Assembly: GCA_001899175.1 (NCBI GenBank)
Contig: MKVH01000024.1
Span: 682,001 to 746,000, forward strand
Direction: 5' to 3'
Length of the DNA: 64,000 bases
Source of the DNA: Candidatus Kapaibacterium thiocyanatum
GTDB taxonomy: Bacteria; Bacteroidota; Ignavibacteria; Kapaibacteriales; Kapaibacteriaceae
Part shown: positions 50,253 through 57,424 of the stretch, in pieces
Layout: each line of letters begins with the position of its first letter
Position numbering within the stretch: the stretch's first letter is position 1
Notes under the pieces: model-generated
Databases searched by the model: none
Told to the model about the DNA's origin: nothing
Seen by the model: only the letters and a program-made list of their open reading frames with translations
Made by a program: the position numbers and the translations under genes

Positions 50253-50283
50253 TAACAATAAGGAAAATCCTGACGAATGCAAA
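50253..50283 (-). promoter_or_regulatory. Promoter of CCW paralog 1
   Basis: On the minus strand TTTG, 19 bases, then TATTGTTA, close to the Bacteroidota TTTG-N19-TAnnTTTG pattern. The -7 element ends two bases before the 5' hairpin, so transcription should start at the hairpin base. Confidence 0.65.
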
Positions 50284-50415
50284 GGATCGCATCGTAACGA
50301 AACCGGCACACGGACGACCGTCGGGTCGGCCGCCTTCAGGCGGATATGGCGGGGCGACGACATGGACCGCCCGCTACGGTCACATGACATAGCGTCGATC
50401 GGGCCGGGTATGGAA

Positions 50416-50438
50416 AACGGCCGGTGGGGACGGCCGTT
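50416..50438 (-). terminator. 3' hairpin of CCW paralog 2, loop UCCCCAC
   Basis: Perfect 8-bp stem AACGGCCG/CGGCCGUU, followed by UU; 26 nt after the stop. Good intrinsic terminator. The loop is complementary to GUGGGG in the gene's 5' hairpin. Confidence 0.85.
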
Positions 50439-50464
50439 CGGAAGTACTCTATGGACAGTCGTCG

Positions 50465-51091
50465 TTACCAGCAGCACTGCGTCGGGAAGAAGCACTGCAG
50501 TTCCGTGCAGGTGCTTGACGTGCACGACGTAGGATCGGAACAGTTGTCGAGGATCAGCGTTTCGCAGAGCCCGGGAGGATTGCCCGGGAAGAATGCGACC
50601 CTGAAACCGCAGCATGGTGATCCTGGACAGGGGACGAGACACCCGGTGGCATCGAACTGGACGCACTTGGCCCATCGGACGATCCAGTCGGCACGGGTAG
50701 CTCCAGCAGCGCAGGCGAATATTCCCGCCTGGTCACCGCAACAGAATCCCATGGCCGAGATGGTGGCATTCATCAAATTCTGTGCGTCCGCCGTTACGAA
50801 TCCTATCGGACAGATCCGGTCGATGACGGTCCTGGCATTGATCGGGTCGTTGGGTGGATCACAAGGGTCGGCCGTCGTCGGTGGCCCCGGTGGGCAGTAG
50901 GTCTCGTCGCAGAATGTGACGTCGACCTGCTGCATGGCGCCATTGAAGCATATCGTGATTCGTTTCGTCGTCTGCATCGTCGCAGGACAAACGCAGAACT
51001 GCGCCGTCGCCTGACGGCTCTCGAACACCATGCCGGCAAGGAAGATCAGAACTCCGATCACGGCACGATGGAAATACGGTGTTCTTGACAT
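50465..51091 (-). CDS. CCW paralog 2: secreted cysteine-rich protein
   Basis: 208 residues with a signal peptide ending ATAQ and C-x-C directly after it (FCVCP). Family blocks: ITICFNGAMQQVDVTFCDETY, INARTVIDRICPIGFVTADA, LMNATISAMGFCCGDQAGIF, DWIVRWPKCVQFDATGCLVP, SPCCGFRVAFFPGNPPGLCE and the end FPTQCCW. It belongs to the larger subgroup with RICPIGF and GCL. It has its own promoter and both hairpins, so it is likely a single-gene transcript. Confidence 0.87.
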   Translation of the reverse strand: MSRTPYFHRAVIGVLIFLAGMVFESRQATAQFCVCPATMQTTKRITICFNGAMQQVDVTFCDETYCPPGPPTTADPCDPPNDPINARTVIDRICPIGFVTADAQNLMNATISAMGFCCGDQAGIFACAAGATRADWIVRWAKCVQFDATGCLVPCPGSPCCGFRVAFFPGNPPGLCETLILDNCSDPTSCTSSTCTELQCFFPTQCCW

Positions 51092-51128
51092 CGGAAACCT
51101 CATGATAACGGATGATAGTACCTATGAT

Positions 51129-51148
51129 ATCTGAAACCCCACTCAGAT
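51129..51148 (-). promoter_or_regulatory. 5' hairpin of CCW paralog 2, loop GUGGGGUU
   Basis: Perfect 6-bp stem AUCUGA/UCAGAU, 37 nt before the start. Confidence 0.85.
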
Positions 51149-51155
51149 GTTGATC

Positions 51156-51185
51156 GCAAGATAGATGATATTCATGTATACCAAA
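51156..51185 (-). promoter_or_regulatory. Promoter of CCW paralog 2
   Basis: Minus strand TTTG, 18 bases, TATCTTGC; the -7 element ends seven bases before the hairpin, the expected start-site distance. Confidence 0.6.
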
Positions 51186-51230
51186 TGCGGTATTCCGATC
51201 ACGGCGGCATATCTACGATCTCGGCCGCGT

Positions 51231-51261
51231 GCAGGCGGCTTCCGACAGGACGACCGCCTGC
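51231..51261 (-). terminator. 3' hairpin of CCW paralog 3, non-matching loop
   Basis: 8-bp stem GCAGGCGG/CCGCCUGC with a 15-nt loop lacking CCCCAC; 24 nt after the stop. The gene also lacks a GUGGGG 5' hairpin. Confidence 0.65.
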
Positions 51262-51285
51262 GAAACGGTCGGACCCTCACAGTCG

Positions 51286-51933
51286 TTACCAGCAGCATTC
51301 GACAGGATAGCTGCAATGGAGCCGGATCGGGAAGCCCACGGGTGTCGTGGAGAGCTCACAAGGGACAGGAATGACCTGTGGAGTGCAGTCGTCGAGCACG
51401 GTCGTCCGGCATACGCCTGCTGTCGGGTAGTTCGGGCGGAATTCCACGAGGAAGGAGCAGCATATGGACTGGTCCGTACCCTGCAGACATCCGGAAAGAT
51501 CGAAGTAGACGCACTGAGGCCAGGATATCATCCAGTTGTATGTCTGGTCCGTATCCGGGCATTCGAACAGTTCCGCCTGGTTACCGCAGCATAGTCCCAG
51601 GGCTGCGACCGTCGCATTCATGAGTCCCTGGGCATTCATCGTCGTGAAGCCGACGGGGCATACCTTCCGGACGACGGTGCGAGCGGTGACGGGGAGGTTC
51701 CGGGGATTGCAGTCGCCCGGATACGGTATGGCAGGACAGAACGTCTGATTGCAGTAGGTCACCTCCACCTGCCGCATCTGATGGTCGAAGCAGACCGTGA
51801 TCTGCCTGACGATGTAGTCGGGCTCCGGACAGGCGCATGGTTGGGCCATGATGTCCGATACCGGAACCGTGAACAGAAGGAGGACAGGAAGAGCTATGGT
51901 CAGGAGACAGTGACGAAGGCTAGGGGAGGACAT
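51286..51933 (-). CDS. CCW paralog 3: secreted cysteine-rich protein
   Basis: 215 residues from the ATG at 51933 (upstream in-frame sequence is spacer). Long hydrophobic signal LTIALPVLLLFTVPVSDIMAQ, then PCACP. Family blocks: VEVTYCNQTFCPAIPYPGDC, NPRNLPVTARTVVRKVCPVG, LMNATVAALGLCCGNQAELF and the end YPVECCW. Only 160 bases separate it from paralog 4, and it has no GUGGGG hairpin of its own, so it may be read through from paralog 4. Confidence 0.85.
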   Translation of the reverse strand: MSSPSLRHCLLTIALPVLLLFTVPVSDIMAQPCACPEPDYIVRQITVCFDHQMRQVEVTYCNQTFCPAIPYPGDCNPRNLPVTARTVVRKVCPVGFTTMNAQGLMNATVAALGLCCGNQAELFECPDTDQTYNWMISWPQCVYFDLSGCLQGTDQSICCSFLVEFRPNYPTAGVCRTTVLDDCTPQVIPVPCELSTTPVGFPIRLHCSYPVECCW

Positions 51934-52032
51934 AGGAACCTCGCGACATACGAACCTCGCGGTGAGTATGGGGAGAAACATGGATACGGCATCTGAACGT
52001 CGGGGCGTCATCCATGATGATGGATACGATAG

Positions 52033-52069
52033 ACGTATGGTCGATCGGCGGGGACGGCCGACCATACGT
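52033..52069 (-). terminator. 3' hairpin of CCW paralog 4, loop UCCCCGC
   Basis: Outer 11-bp stem ACGUAUGGUCG/CGACCAUACGU; continuing inward (GCCG/CGAU with one mismatch and one wobble) it leaves loop UCCCCGC, at the same place after CCG as in the sister hairpins. 24 nt after the stop. A-to-G change relative to UCCCCAC. Confidence 0.75.
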
Positions 52070-52093
52070 GGTTCCGCGAGGTATTGTCGGATA

Positions 52094-52726
52094 TCACCAG
52101 CAGCACGATGCGGGAAATGGATCGCAGGCAAGGTCGATGACGGGCGCACCGCCTACTACGACCGGTGGGCATATTCCCGGTACCGTACAGCTCTTGAGGA
52201 CAGTCGTTTCGCACAGCCCTGGTGTCGGAGTGTTCGGTCGATAGCGTACGACGGCTCCGCAGCATGGTCCACCCTCGTGAAGATCCAGGACACCGGCGGT
52301 GAACGATGCGCACTTCGGCCATCGTACCAGCCATACGTACTCGTTCGTCGAGGATGGGCAACTGAACAGCCCGGCCTGATTACCACAACAGAGCCCCATC
52401 GCCGCGATGGTGGCGTTCACGAGGCCTTGAGCATTGGTCGTCGTAAAGCCGAGGGGAGCGATTCTCTTGATGAGCGTGCGTACGTCGATGGCGACCGAGG
52501 TCGAGCAAGCGTCGGTGGTCGTAGATGCCGGACAGAACTTTTCGCTGCAGTATGTCACGTCCACCTGGCGATACTGGCCATCGAAGCAAATGGTGATTCT
52601 TGTGACGATCTGTGGCAAGGTACAGATACAGTCGGCCTGGGCGCTGGCAAGTGCCCCTGGTACTATGGAACCTATGAGAACGAACAGCATCCAGATGAGC
52701 ACTCGGCGACGAATTGATTCGGACAT
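52094..52726 (-). CDS. CCW paralog 4: secreted cysteine-rich protein with missing cysteines
   Basis: 210 residues, signal peptide ending ASAQ, then CICT. It keeps VDVTYCSEKFCP, LVNATIAAMGLCCGNQAGLF, VWLVRWPKCASF, GPCCGAVVRYRPNTPTPG and the end FPASCCW. It differs from its sisters in lacking the Cys of the KxIC block (reads IKRIAPLGF) and both Cys of the GCLxxC block (reads AGVLDLHEGG). Their joint loss suggests altered disulfides. It carries the variant hairpin loops. Confidence 0.87.
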   Translation of the reverse strand: MSESIRRRVLIWMLFVLIGSIVPGALASAQADCICTLPQIVTRITICFDGQYRQVDVTYCSEKFCPASTTTDACSTSVAIDVRTLIKRIAPLGFTTTNAQGLVNATIAAMGLCCGNQAGLFSCPSSTNEYVWLVRWPKCASFTAGVLDLHEGGPCCGAVVRYRPNTPTPGLCETTVLKSCTVPGICPPVVVGGAPVIDLACDPFPASCCW

Positions 52727-52761
52727 CGAAACCTCCATGAAAAGAATGGTGTTGTCATGAG

Positions 52762-52786
52762 TCCTCGAACCCCCGCTCGCAGGACC
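52762..52786 (-). promoter_or_regulatory. 5' hairpin of CCW paralog 4, loop GCGGGGGU
   Basis: Stem GUCCU-(G)-CGA/UCG-AGGAC, 8 bp with one bulged G, 35 nt before the start. U-to-C change relative to GUGGGG, matched by its own 3' loop CCCCGC. Confidence 0.8.
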
Positions 52787-53146
52787 CGACGATGGATACG
52801 ATTCTGCTTGATATTCATACTGCCATCCGGATAGCGGCAGTGGCCGCCGTTCGGGTCAGGGCGGTCGCAGGGTGCCACGATCATACTCGAGACTCATGCC
52901 TCCGTACAGACGGACTACAAGACCTTCCCTTCGCCGATATCACGTATCGGCGAGAGCGGTACCCGCAGGTCGATGACGATGGAAGAAGATTCGTGACATC
53001 GGGATCTTCCATCAGGTTGCAGGACATGACGGCGCGATCCGGAATTCTACCGGTGTCGCCGTACTCCCTGAGCACAATAACAAGGATTCCGCGATCCGGT
53101 TACAAACATGCTACGAGCAGGGCTGGGAGGCTGGTCCTGCGGGTGG
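52787..53146. other. Intergenic stretch with no supported gene
   Basis: Between the paralog 4 leader and the relic. I see only an inverted repeat CGCCGATA/TATCGGCG near 52934-52954 and short frames without coding character. It may be the worn remains of more array sequence. Confidence 0.5.
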
Positions 53147-53305
53147 TTACCGGCAGCAGCTGACCGGATCGTTTCGAGCTGGATGCAGGTCGTGCCGCTG
53201 GGCGGTGCAGGACAGGGCAGATGATGTGTTCGGGCAGGCATTGACGCATCCGACCGTATCGAAGAAGACGTATTCCGGTTTGCGGACGATCCGGTCGTAT
53301 TCCGG
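53147..53305 (-). pseudogene. Decayed CCW paralog (3' fragment)
   Basis: The minus strand encodes PEYDRIVRKPEYVFFDTVGC and then VNACPNT, aligning with PEYNWIVRWPKCVYFDAAGC and LNACPNT of paralog 5, and the frame ends SCCR-stop where paralogs end NCCW. Between these, CPAPPSGTTCIQLE matches the family tail (CPPPPAGFNCLQLD) but in another frame. The N-terminal 60%, and the PCC-LVRF block, are gone. It lies just downstream of paralog 5, so a tandem duplicate has decayed. Confidence 0.75.
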
Positions 53306-53323
53306 CAAGGGATCCGAAACGAA

Positions 53324-53354
53324 CACAGGCGACCGGTGGGGACGGTCGCCTGTG
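53324..53354 (-). terminator. 3' hairpin of CCW paralog 5, loop UCCCCAC
   Basis: Perfect 12-bp stem CACAGGCGACCG/CGGUCGCCUGUG, 23 nt after the stop. No clear U tract. Confidence 0.85.
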
Positions 53355-53377
53355 GAAATCTTCGTTACAGCGGACGA

Positions 53378-54016
53378 TTACCAGCAGCAGTTGATCGGAT
53401 AGTGGCAATCGAGCTGCAGGCAGTTGAAGCCGGCGGGCGGCGGCGGGCAGGGCGTCGGATCCGAGCAGTCTGCCAGGATCGTGGTCTCGCACTGACCCGG
53501 CATCGGGAAGTTCGGACGGAAGCGGACGAGAGCACCGCAGCACGGCGTGTTCGGGCAGGCGTTAAGGCATCCTGCAGCGTCGAAGTAGACGCACTTCGGC
53601 CAGCGGACGATCCAGTTGTATTCGGGTGCGACGATCGTGCAGTCGAAGATGCCGGCTTTGTTGCCGCAGCACAGTCCCATGGCCGCGACTGTCGCGTTCA
53701 TGAGTCCTTGTGCATTGGGTGTAGCGAAGCCGATAGGACAGATCCTCCAGATGACCGTACGGGCGCTGATCGGAACGTTCGGGACGTTGCACGGATCCGG
53801 AATGACACGCGGCGGGCAGAACGTCTCGTTGCAGTACGTGACTTCGACCTGGCGGATCTGGCCTTCGAAGCAGATGTCGATGACCTTGACGCGCTGCATC
53901 GTTACAGGGCAGTCGCAGTTGGCTTGAGCGCTTGCACTAGCGCTCGACATCGTCATGCCGGCAAGGATGATGAACATGCCTACGAGCAGACGACAACAGA
54001 ATGTTCTTGTTGACAT
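53378..54016 (-). CDS. CCW paralog 5: secreted cysteine-rich protein
   Basis: 212 residues and a good family representative: signal ending SASASAQ, CDCP, ICFEGQIRQVEVTYCNETF, CNVPNVPISARTVIWRICPI, AQGLMNATVAAMGLCCGNKA, YNWIVRWPKCVYFDAAGCLN, PNTPCCGALVRFRPNFPMPG, QCETTILADC, a Pro-rich CPPPPAG, and CLQLDCHYPINCCW. It has its own promoter and both matching hairpins. The adjacent relic is its closest relative. Confidence 0.88.
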   Translation of the reverse strand: MSTRTFCCRLLVGMFIILAGMTMSSASASAQANCDCPVTMQRVKVIDICFEGQIRQVEVTYCNETFCPPRVIPDPCNVPNVPISARTVIWRICPIGFATPNAQGLMNATVAAMGLCCGNKAGIFDCTIVAPEYNWIVRWPKCVYFDAAGCLNACPNTPCCGALVRFRPNFPMPGQCETTILADCSDPTPCPPPPAGFNCLQLDCHYPINCCW

Positions 54017-54060
54017 CGGAAACCCCTAGAAAAAAAGAACGATAAAAGAGAATATATCCC

Positions 54061-54081
54061 CTCTGAAAACCCCACTCAGAG
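54061..54081 (-). promoter_or_regulatory. 5' hairpin of CCW paralog 5, loop GUGGGGUUU
   Basis: Perfect 6-bp stem CUCUGA/UCAGAG, 44 nt before the start. Its first base falls six bases after the -7 element, where transcription should begin. Confidence 0.85.
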
Positions 54082-54086
54082 TTGGC

Positions 54087-54117
54087 CAACAATAAGCAAA
54101 AGCTTCTTCGAATGAAA
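54087..54117 (-). promoter_or_regulatory. Promoter of CCW paralog 5
   Basis: Minus strand TTTC, 19 bases, TATTGTTG, one base off the -33 TTTG consensus. Confidence 0.6.
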
Positions 54118-54163
54118 GTAAATTCTGATGTTACCTGTATTGCGTAGCGATTACGTACGCCTG

Positions 54164-54207
54164 GAACGACGAGAGGACGACCTCCATTGAGATCGCCCTC
54201 GTCGTTC
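54164..54207 (-). terminator. 3' hairpin of CCW paralog 6, non-matching loop
   Basis: 10-bp stem GAACGACGAG/CUCGUCGUUC around a 24-nt loop without CCCCAC; 16 nt after the stop. Confidence 0.65.
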
Positions 54208-54223
54208 ACGGAGTCGTGCAGGA

Positions 54224-54850
54224 TTACCAGCAGCATTCCACCGGGTACCGGCATTCGAGGCGGATGCAGTCGCCTTCACAGTCGACCGGATCGTCGCATG
54301 AGTGGAGGACGTCGGTGATGCACTCGCCCGTCGTCGTCTGCGTAAAGCGAACGAGATGCGTACAGCATGGTGTGTTATCGCAGGCATAGACGCATTGGGC
54401 GGCTACGTCGAATCGTACACACTTCGGAGTCGTCACCAGCCAATGGAAAGGAGCCTGGGGATCCTTGCATGGAGGGAAGAAATGATAGCCACTGCAGCAG
54501 ATACCCATCGCTGCGACGGTGGCATTCATGATCACCTGCGGATCGGCGACAATGGGGCCGCCGTCGATGATGCATACCTTCCGGATGATCGTGCGTGCAT
54601 TGATCGGAAGATTGTCCGGATTGCATGGCTGAACGCCGCGTTCCGGAGGACAGTAGTTCTTGTTGCAGTAGGCGACGATCACGGTGCGGTTCATACCGCC
54701 CACGCAGATCGTGATTGTAGCGTTCTGTTCCTGATCGGGAGGACATCCACAGATATCCTGTGCGAACGTATCCGTGGCGGGATGGAACATGGCTGCCATG
54801 AGCAGGAGCGTACAGACGAATACGCCGAGAAACGAATGTTGACGTGACAT
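54224..54850 (-). CDS. CCW paralog 6: secreted cysteine-rich protein (second subgroup)
   Basis: 208 residues from the ATG at 54850. Signal ending DTFAQ, then ICGCP. Belongs with paralogs 7 and 9: NARTIIRKVCIIDGGPIVAD in place of ICPIGF, MNATVAAMGICCSGYHFFPP, CDNTPCCTHLVRFTQTTTGE and the end YPVECCW. It lies 131 bases after paralog 7 and lacks its own GUGGGG hairpin, so it is probably the second gene of a 7-6 transcript. Confidence 0.87.
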   Translation of the reverse strand: MSRQHSFLGVFVCTLLLMAAMFHPATDTFAQDICGCPPDQEQNATITICVGGMNRTVIVAYCNKNYCPPERGVQPCNPDNLPINARTIIRKVCIIDGGPIVADPQVIMNATVAAMGICCSGYHFFPPCKDPQAPFHWLVTTPKCVRFDVAAQCVYACDNTPCCTHLVRFTQTTTGECITDVLHSCDDPVDCEGDCIRLECRYPVECCW

Positions 54851-54925
54851 CGCGAACCTCTTGAGAAGAGTGGTGAATGAAGCCCTGTATCCTGTCGGAC
54901 GTAGGCCTTGTATCGTAGAGAATCC

Positions 54926-54958
54926 ACGAGCACGATCCGTGGGGAAGATCATGCCCGC
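54926..54958 (-). terminator. 3' hairpin of CCW paralog 7, loop UCCCCAC
   Basis: 13-bp stem, GCGGGCAUGAUCU with GGAUCGUGCUCGU, including four G-U pairs, closing loop UCCCCAC; 23 nt after the stop. The many G-U pairs keep the fold only on the transcribed strand. Confidence 0.8.
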
Positions 54959-54981
54959 AGGATATCATCCGTATATCGGAA

Positions 54982-55611
54982 TTACAGGCAGCACTTGACA
55001 GGGTAGCGGCAGGCGAGGCGGATACAGTCCGCCGTCGGGCAATCCCGCTGATCGTCGCAGGTCTTGAGTATGCGCGTTTCGCACGTACCGGAGGCCGTCT
55101 GTGTAAAGCGAACGAGATGCGTGCAGCACGGCGAATCGTCGCAGGCCCAGACGCACTGTGCGGCCGCATCGAACTGGACGCATAGCGGTATCGTGACGAT
55201 CCAGTGGAACGGTGCCTGTGGGTCTTCGCACGGAGGGAAGAACTGATAGTCGTTGCAGCAGATGCTCATGGCGACGATCGCGGCATCCATGAGATCCTGT
55301 GCACTCGCGAGTGCAGGGCCACCATCGACGATACATACTTTCCGGATGACCGTTCGTGCGTTGATGGGGAGATTGTCCGGATTGCAGGGCTGGACATCGG
55401 GTTGCGGTGGGCAGTAGTTGGTATTGCAGTACGATACGACGATCGTACGGTTCGCACCACCGATGCAGACTCTTAGCGTGACATCCCGCATCTGGTCGGG
55501 AGGACAGTCGCAGATGACCTGGGCCGAGGCCCGGGATCCGGGATGGAACAGGCAGGCGGTGAGCAGGAGTGTACAGATCAGTACACCGAGGAATGAGCGT
55601 TCACGTGACAT
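54982..55611 (-). CDS. CCW paralog 7: secreted cysteine-rich protein (second subgroup)
   Basis: 209 residues, signal ending RASAQ, then ICDCP. Blocks: VSYCNTNYCPPQPDVQPCNP, INARTVIRKVCIVDGGPALA, LMDAAIVAMSICCNDYQFFP, CDDSPCCTHLVRFTQTASGT and the end YPVKCCL (Leu in place of Trp). MDAAIVAMS departs from the usual MNATVAAMG. Has both matching hairpins. Confidence 0.87.
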   Translation of the reverse strand: MSRERSFLGVLICTLLLTACLFHPGSRASAQVICDCPPDQMRDVTLRVCIGGANRTIVVSYCNTNYCPPQPDVQPCNPDNLPINARTVIRKVCIVDGGPALASAQDLMDAAIVAMSICCNDYQFFPPCEDPQAPFHWIVTIPLCVQFDAAAQCVWACDDSPCCTHLVRFTQTASGTCETRILKTCDDQRDCPTADCIRLACRYPVKCCL

Positions 55612-55656
55612 CGGGAACCTCGTGATAGTAGATAGATGAATGGAACAATGGTCCTT

Positions 55657-55674
55657 CCTGAAACCCCACTCAGG
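55657..55674 (-). promoter_or_regulatory. 5' hairpin of CCW paralog 7, loop GUGGGGUU
   Basis: 5-bp stem CCUGA/UCAGG, 45 nt before the start. Shortest stem of the set. Confidence 0.8.
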
Positions 55675-55718
55675 TCGGAGTACACACCGGATATCTCATG
55701 AAGGTCTGGAACGAACGG

Positions 55719-55745
55719 GAGATCGTTGCGCCATGCAACGATCTC
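55719..55745 (-). terminator. 3' hairpin of CCW paralog 8, non-matching loop
   Basis: Perfect 11-bp stem GAGAUCGUUGC/GCAACGAUCUC with loop AUGGC; 7 nt after the stop. No CCCCAC. Confidence 0.75.
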
Positions 55746-55752
55746 TTCTCGA

Positions 55753-56391
55753 TCACCAGCAGCAGGTGACCGGATAGATGCAGTCGAGTTTGATGCAGGT
55801 GTTGACGGGTGATGGAGGACATTCGAGATTCTCGGAGCAGTTCGTGAGGACGGTCGTCTCACAACGCCCCGGTGTCGGTGAATTCGGACGGAAGCGAACG
55901 AGGGCATGGCAGCATGGCGTATCGTCGCATGCTTCGAGACACCCCGTGGCATCGAAGTAGACGCATTTCGGCCAGCGTACGATCCAGTGATAGACAGTGG
56001 AAGGCTGGCATTCGAAGATTCCGCCCTGGTTGTTGCAGCAGAGTCCGATGGCTGCGATCGTGGCATTCATCAGTCCCTGTGCATTGGTCGTCGCGAACCC
56101 TATCGGACAGATGCGTTTGATGACCGTACGGGCATCGATCGGAAGGTTCTGTGCATTGCAGTGATCGGTGATCTGTGTGCTCGGTGGGCAGAAGCTCTCG
56201 TTGCAGTACGTAACCTCGACCTGCCGTTGAGCTCCGTTGAAACATATCGTGATCTGTCGGGTGATGGATAGCGCAGGGGTGCATGTGCATACGCTCTGGG
56301 CACTGGTCGCCACGGTACCGAGGACGATACTGGCGATTGCGATGAGCATGACGACGACAGAGCCATGACATCGACGAACGGATGTTGACAT
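55753..56391 (-). CDS. CCW paralog 8: secreted cysteine-rich protein
   Basis: 212 residues from the ATG at 56391. Signal ending ATSAQ, then CTCT. Larger subgroup: VEVTYCNESFCPPSTQITDH, IDARTVIKRICPIGFATTNA, LMNATIAAIGLCCNNQGGIF, HWIVRWPKCVYFDATGCLEA, DDTPCCHALVRFRPNSPTPG and the end YPVTCCW. It is 96 bases behind paralog 9 with no 5' GUGGGG hairpin, so it is likely read through from paralog 9. Confidence 0.87.
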   Translation of the reverse strand: MSTSVRRCHGSVVVMLIAIASIVLGTVATSAQSVCTCTPALSITRQITICFNGAQRQVEVTYCNESFCPPSTQITDHCNAQNLPIDARTVIKRICPIGFATTNAQGLMNATIAAIGLCCNNQGGIFECQPSTVYHWIVRWPKCVYFDATGCLEACDDTPCCHALVRFRPNSPTPGRCETTVLTNCSENLECPPSPVNTCIKLDCIYPVTCCW

Positions 56392-56436
56392 CGGACCTCT
56401 CCTCATGACGTAATCGGATGATTGCACTATATAGAA

Positions 56437-56459
56437 GGTGATCGGTGGGGTCGATCACC
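56437..56459 (-). terminator. 3' hairpin of CCW paralog 9, loop ACCCCAC
   Basis: Perfect 8-bp stem GGUGAUCG/CGAUCACC; 28 nt after the paralog 9 stop and 45 nt before the paralog 8 start. The whole 7-nt loop is complementary to the GUGGGGU loop of paralog 9. Confidence 0.85.
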
Positions 56460-56487
56460 ATCATCGATCATTCGTGGTGCTACCGCA

Positions 56488-57117
56488 CTACCAGCAGCAT
56501 TCGATGGGATAGCGGCATTCGAGACGGATGCAGTCCGTGGAAGAGCATTCACCAGGGTCTTCGCAGGAACGGAGGACGGTCGTGGTGCAGTCTCCCGTCG
56601 TTGAAGGTATGAAGCGTACGAGATGCGTACAGCAGGGCGAATTATCGCAGCCGATGAGGCATTGTCCTGCCACGTCGAATTTCGCGCACTTCGGCCAGCT
56701 GACGATCCAGTGGAAGGGCGCCGGTGGGTGCTGGCATTCCGGGAAGAAACGGTAGCCGCTGCAGCAGATACCCATTGCCGAAACGGTGGCGTTCAGCAGT
56801 ACCTGGGGGTCCGTGACGAGGGCGCCGCCATCGACGACACAGATTCGCCGTATCACGGTGCGGGCATTGATGGGAAGATTGCCCGGATTGCAAGGCTGTA
56901 CTCCAACCTTGGGCGGACAATACGATGTGTTGCAGTATGCGACTTTCACCTCGCGGTTCACGCCTCCTATGCAGACGGTGAGTTGTGCCGTTTTCTCCTG
57001 GCTGGCCGTGCATTCGCACAGAACCTGGGAGGTGAGATCGAGGGTGGGAACGAGCAGGCCAGCGACGAGGATGAACGCACTGGCGAGTATCGTACGGAAC
57101 GAACGTACATGTGACAT
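56488..57117 (-). CDS. CCW paralog 9: secreted cysteine-rich protein (second subgroup)
   Basis: 209 residues with 22 cysteines. Signal ends LTSQ, then LCECT. Blocks: VKVAYCNTSYCPPKVGVQPC, INARTVIRRICVVDGGALVT, NATVSAMGICCSGYRFFPEC, HWIVSWPKCAKFDVAGQCLI, CDNSPCCTHLVRFIPSTTGD and CRYPIECCW. Has the perfect 7-nt complementary loop pair. Confidence 0.88.
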   Translation of the reverse strand: MSHVRSFRTILASAFILVAGLLVPTLDLTSQVLCECTASQEKTAQLTVCIGGVNREVKVAYCNTSYCPPKVGVQPCNPGNLPINARTVIRRICVVDGGALVTDPQVLLNATVSAMGICCSGYRFFPECQHPPAPFHWIVSWPKCAKFDVAGQCLIGCDNSPCCTHLVRFIPSTTGDCTTTVLRSCEDPGECSSTDCIRLECRYPIECCW

Positions 57118-57160
57118 CGGTTACCTCGCGAACAAATAATATAGATGAATACCGATATAC

Positions 57161-57183
57161 CATTCTGAACCCCACTCAGAATG
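57161..57183 (-). promoter_or_regulatory. 5' hairpin of CCW paralog 9, loop GUGGGGU
   Basis: Perfect 8-bp stem CAUUCUGA/UCAGAAUG, 43 nt before the start. A weak -7-like TAATGTGG lies just upstream. Confidence 0.85.
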
Positions 57184-57373
57184 TTCCACATTATGGAAAA
57201 ATCATCGCCGATCGACTCTGTCCGACCCGACAGGGAAGTAAAGGTTCCTTAACCGGGTCCGACAATATCCGGATAATTTTGTCCGGTGATTCAAACGTCG
57301 AAGTATATGGTCGCACACACGATATCGAGGGCGTGGAATGCCGGAATCGTCGAACGCCCTGAGGAACAAAAAA

Positions 57374-57400
57374 GGAGCAGGCCGTGGGGTGACCTGCTCC
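57374..57400 (-). terminator. 3' hairpin and terminator of CCW paralog 10, loop ACCCCAC
   Basis: 10-bp stem GGAGCAGGUC/GGCCUGCUCC (one U-G) followed by UUUUUUGUU, the clearest intrinsic terminator of the array; 24 nt after the stop. Fully complementary to the GUGGGGU loop of its gene. Confidence 0.9.
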
Positions 57401-57424
57401 CGACAACGTTACCGCATCACGTCA

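Noticed and set aside
51940..52006. A degenerate 5' hairpin for CCW paralog 3 (loop CCCCGA)
   Set aside because: The stem is short with a bulge, the spacing is off, and only four bases match the 3' loop; chance is a fair explanation.
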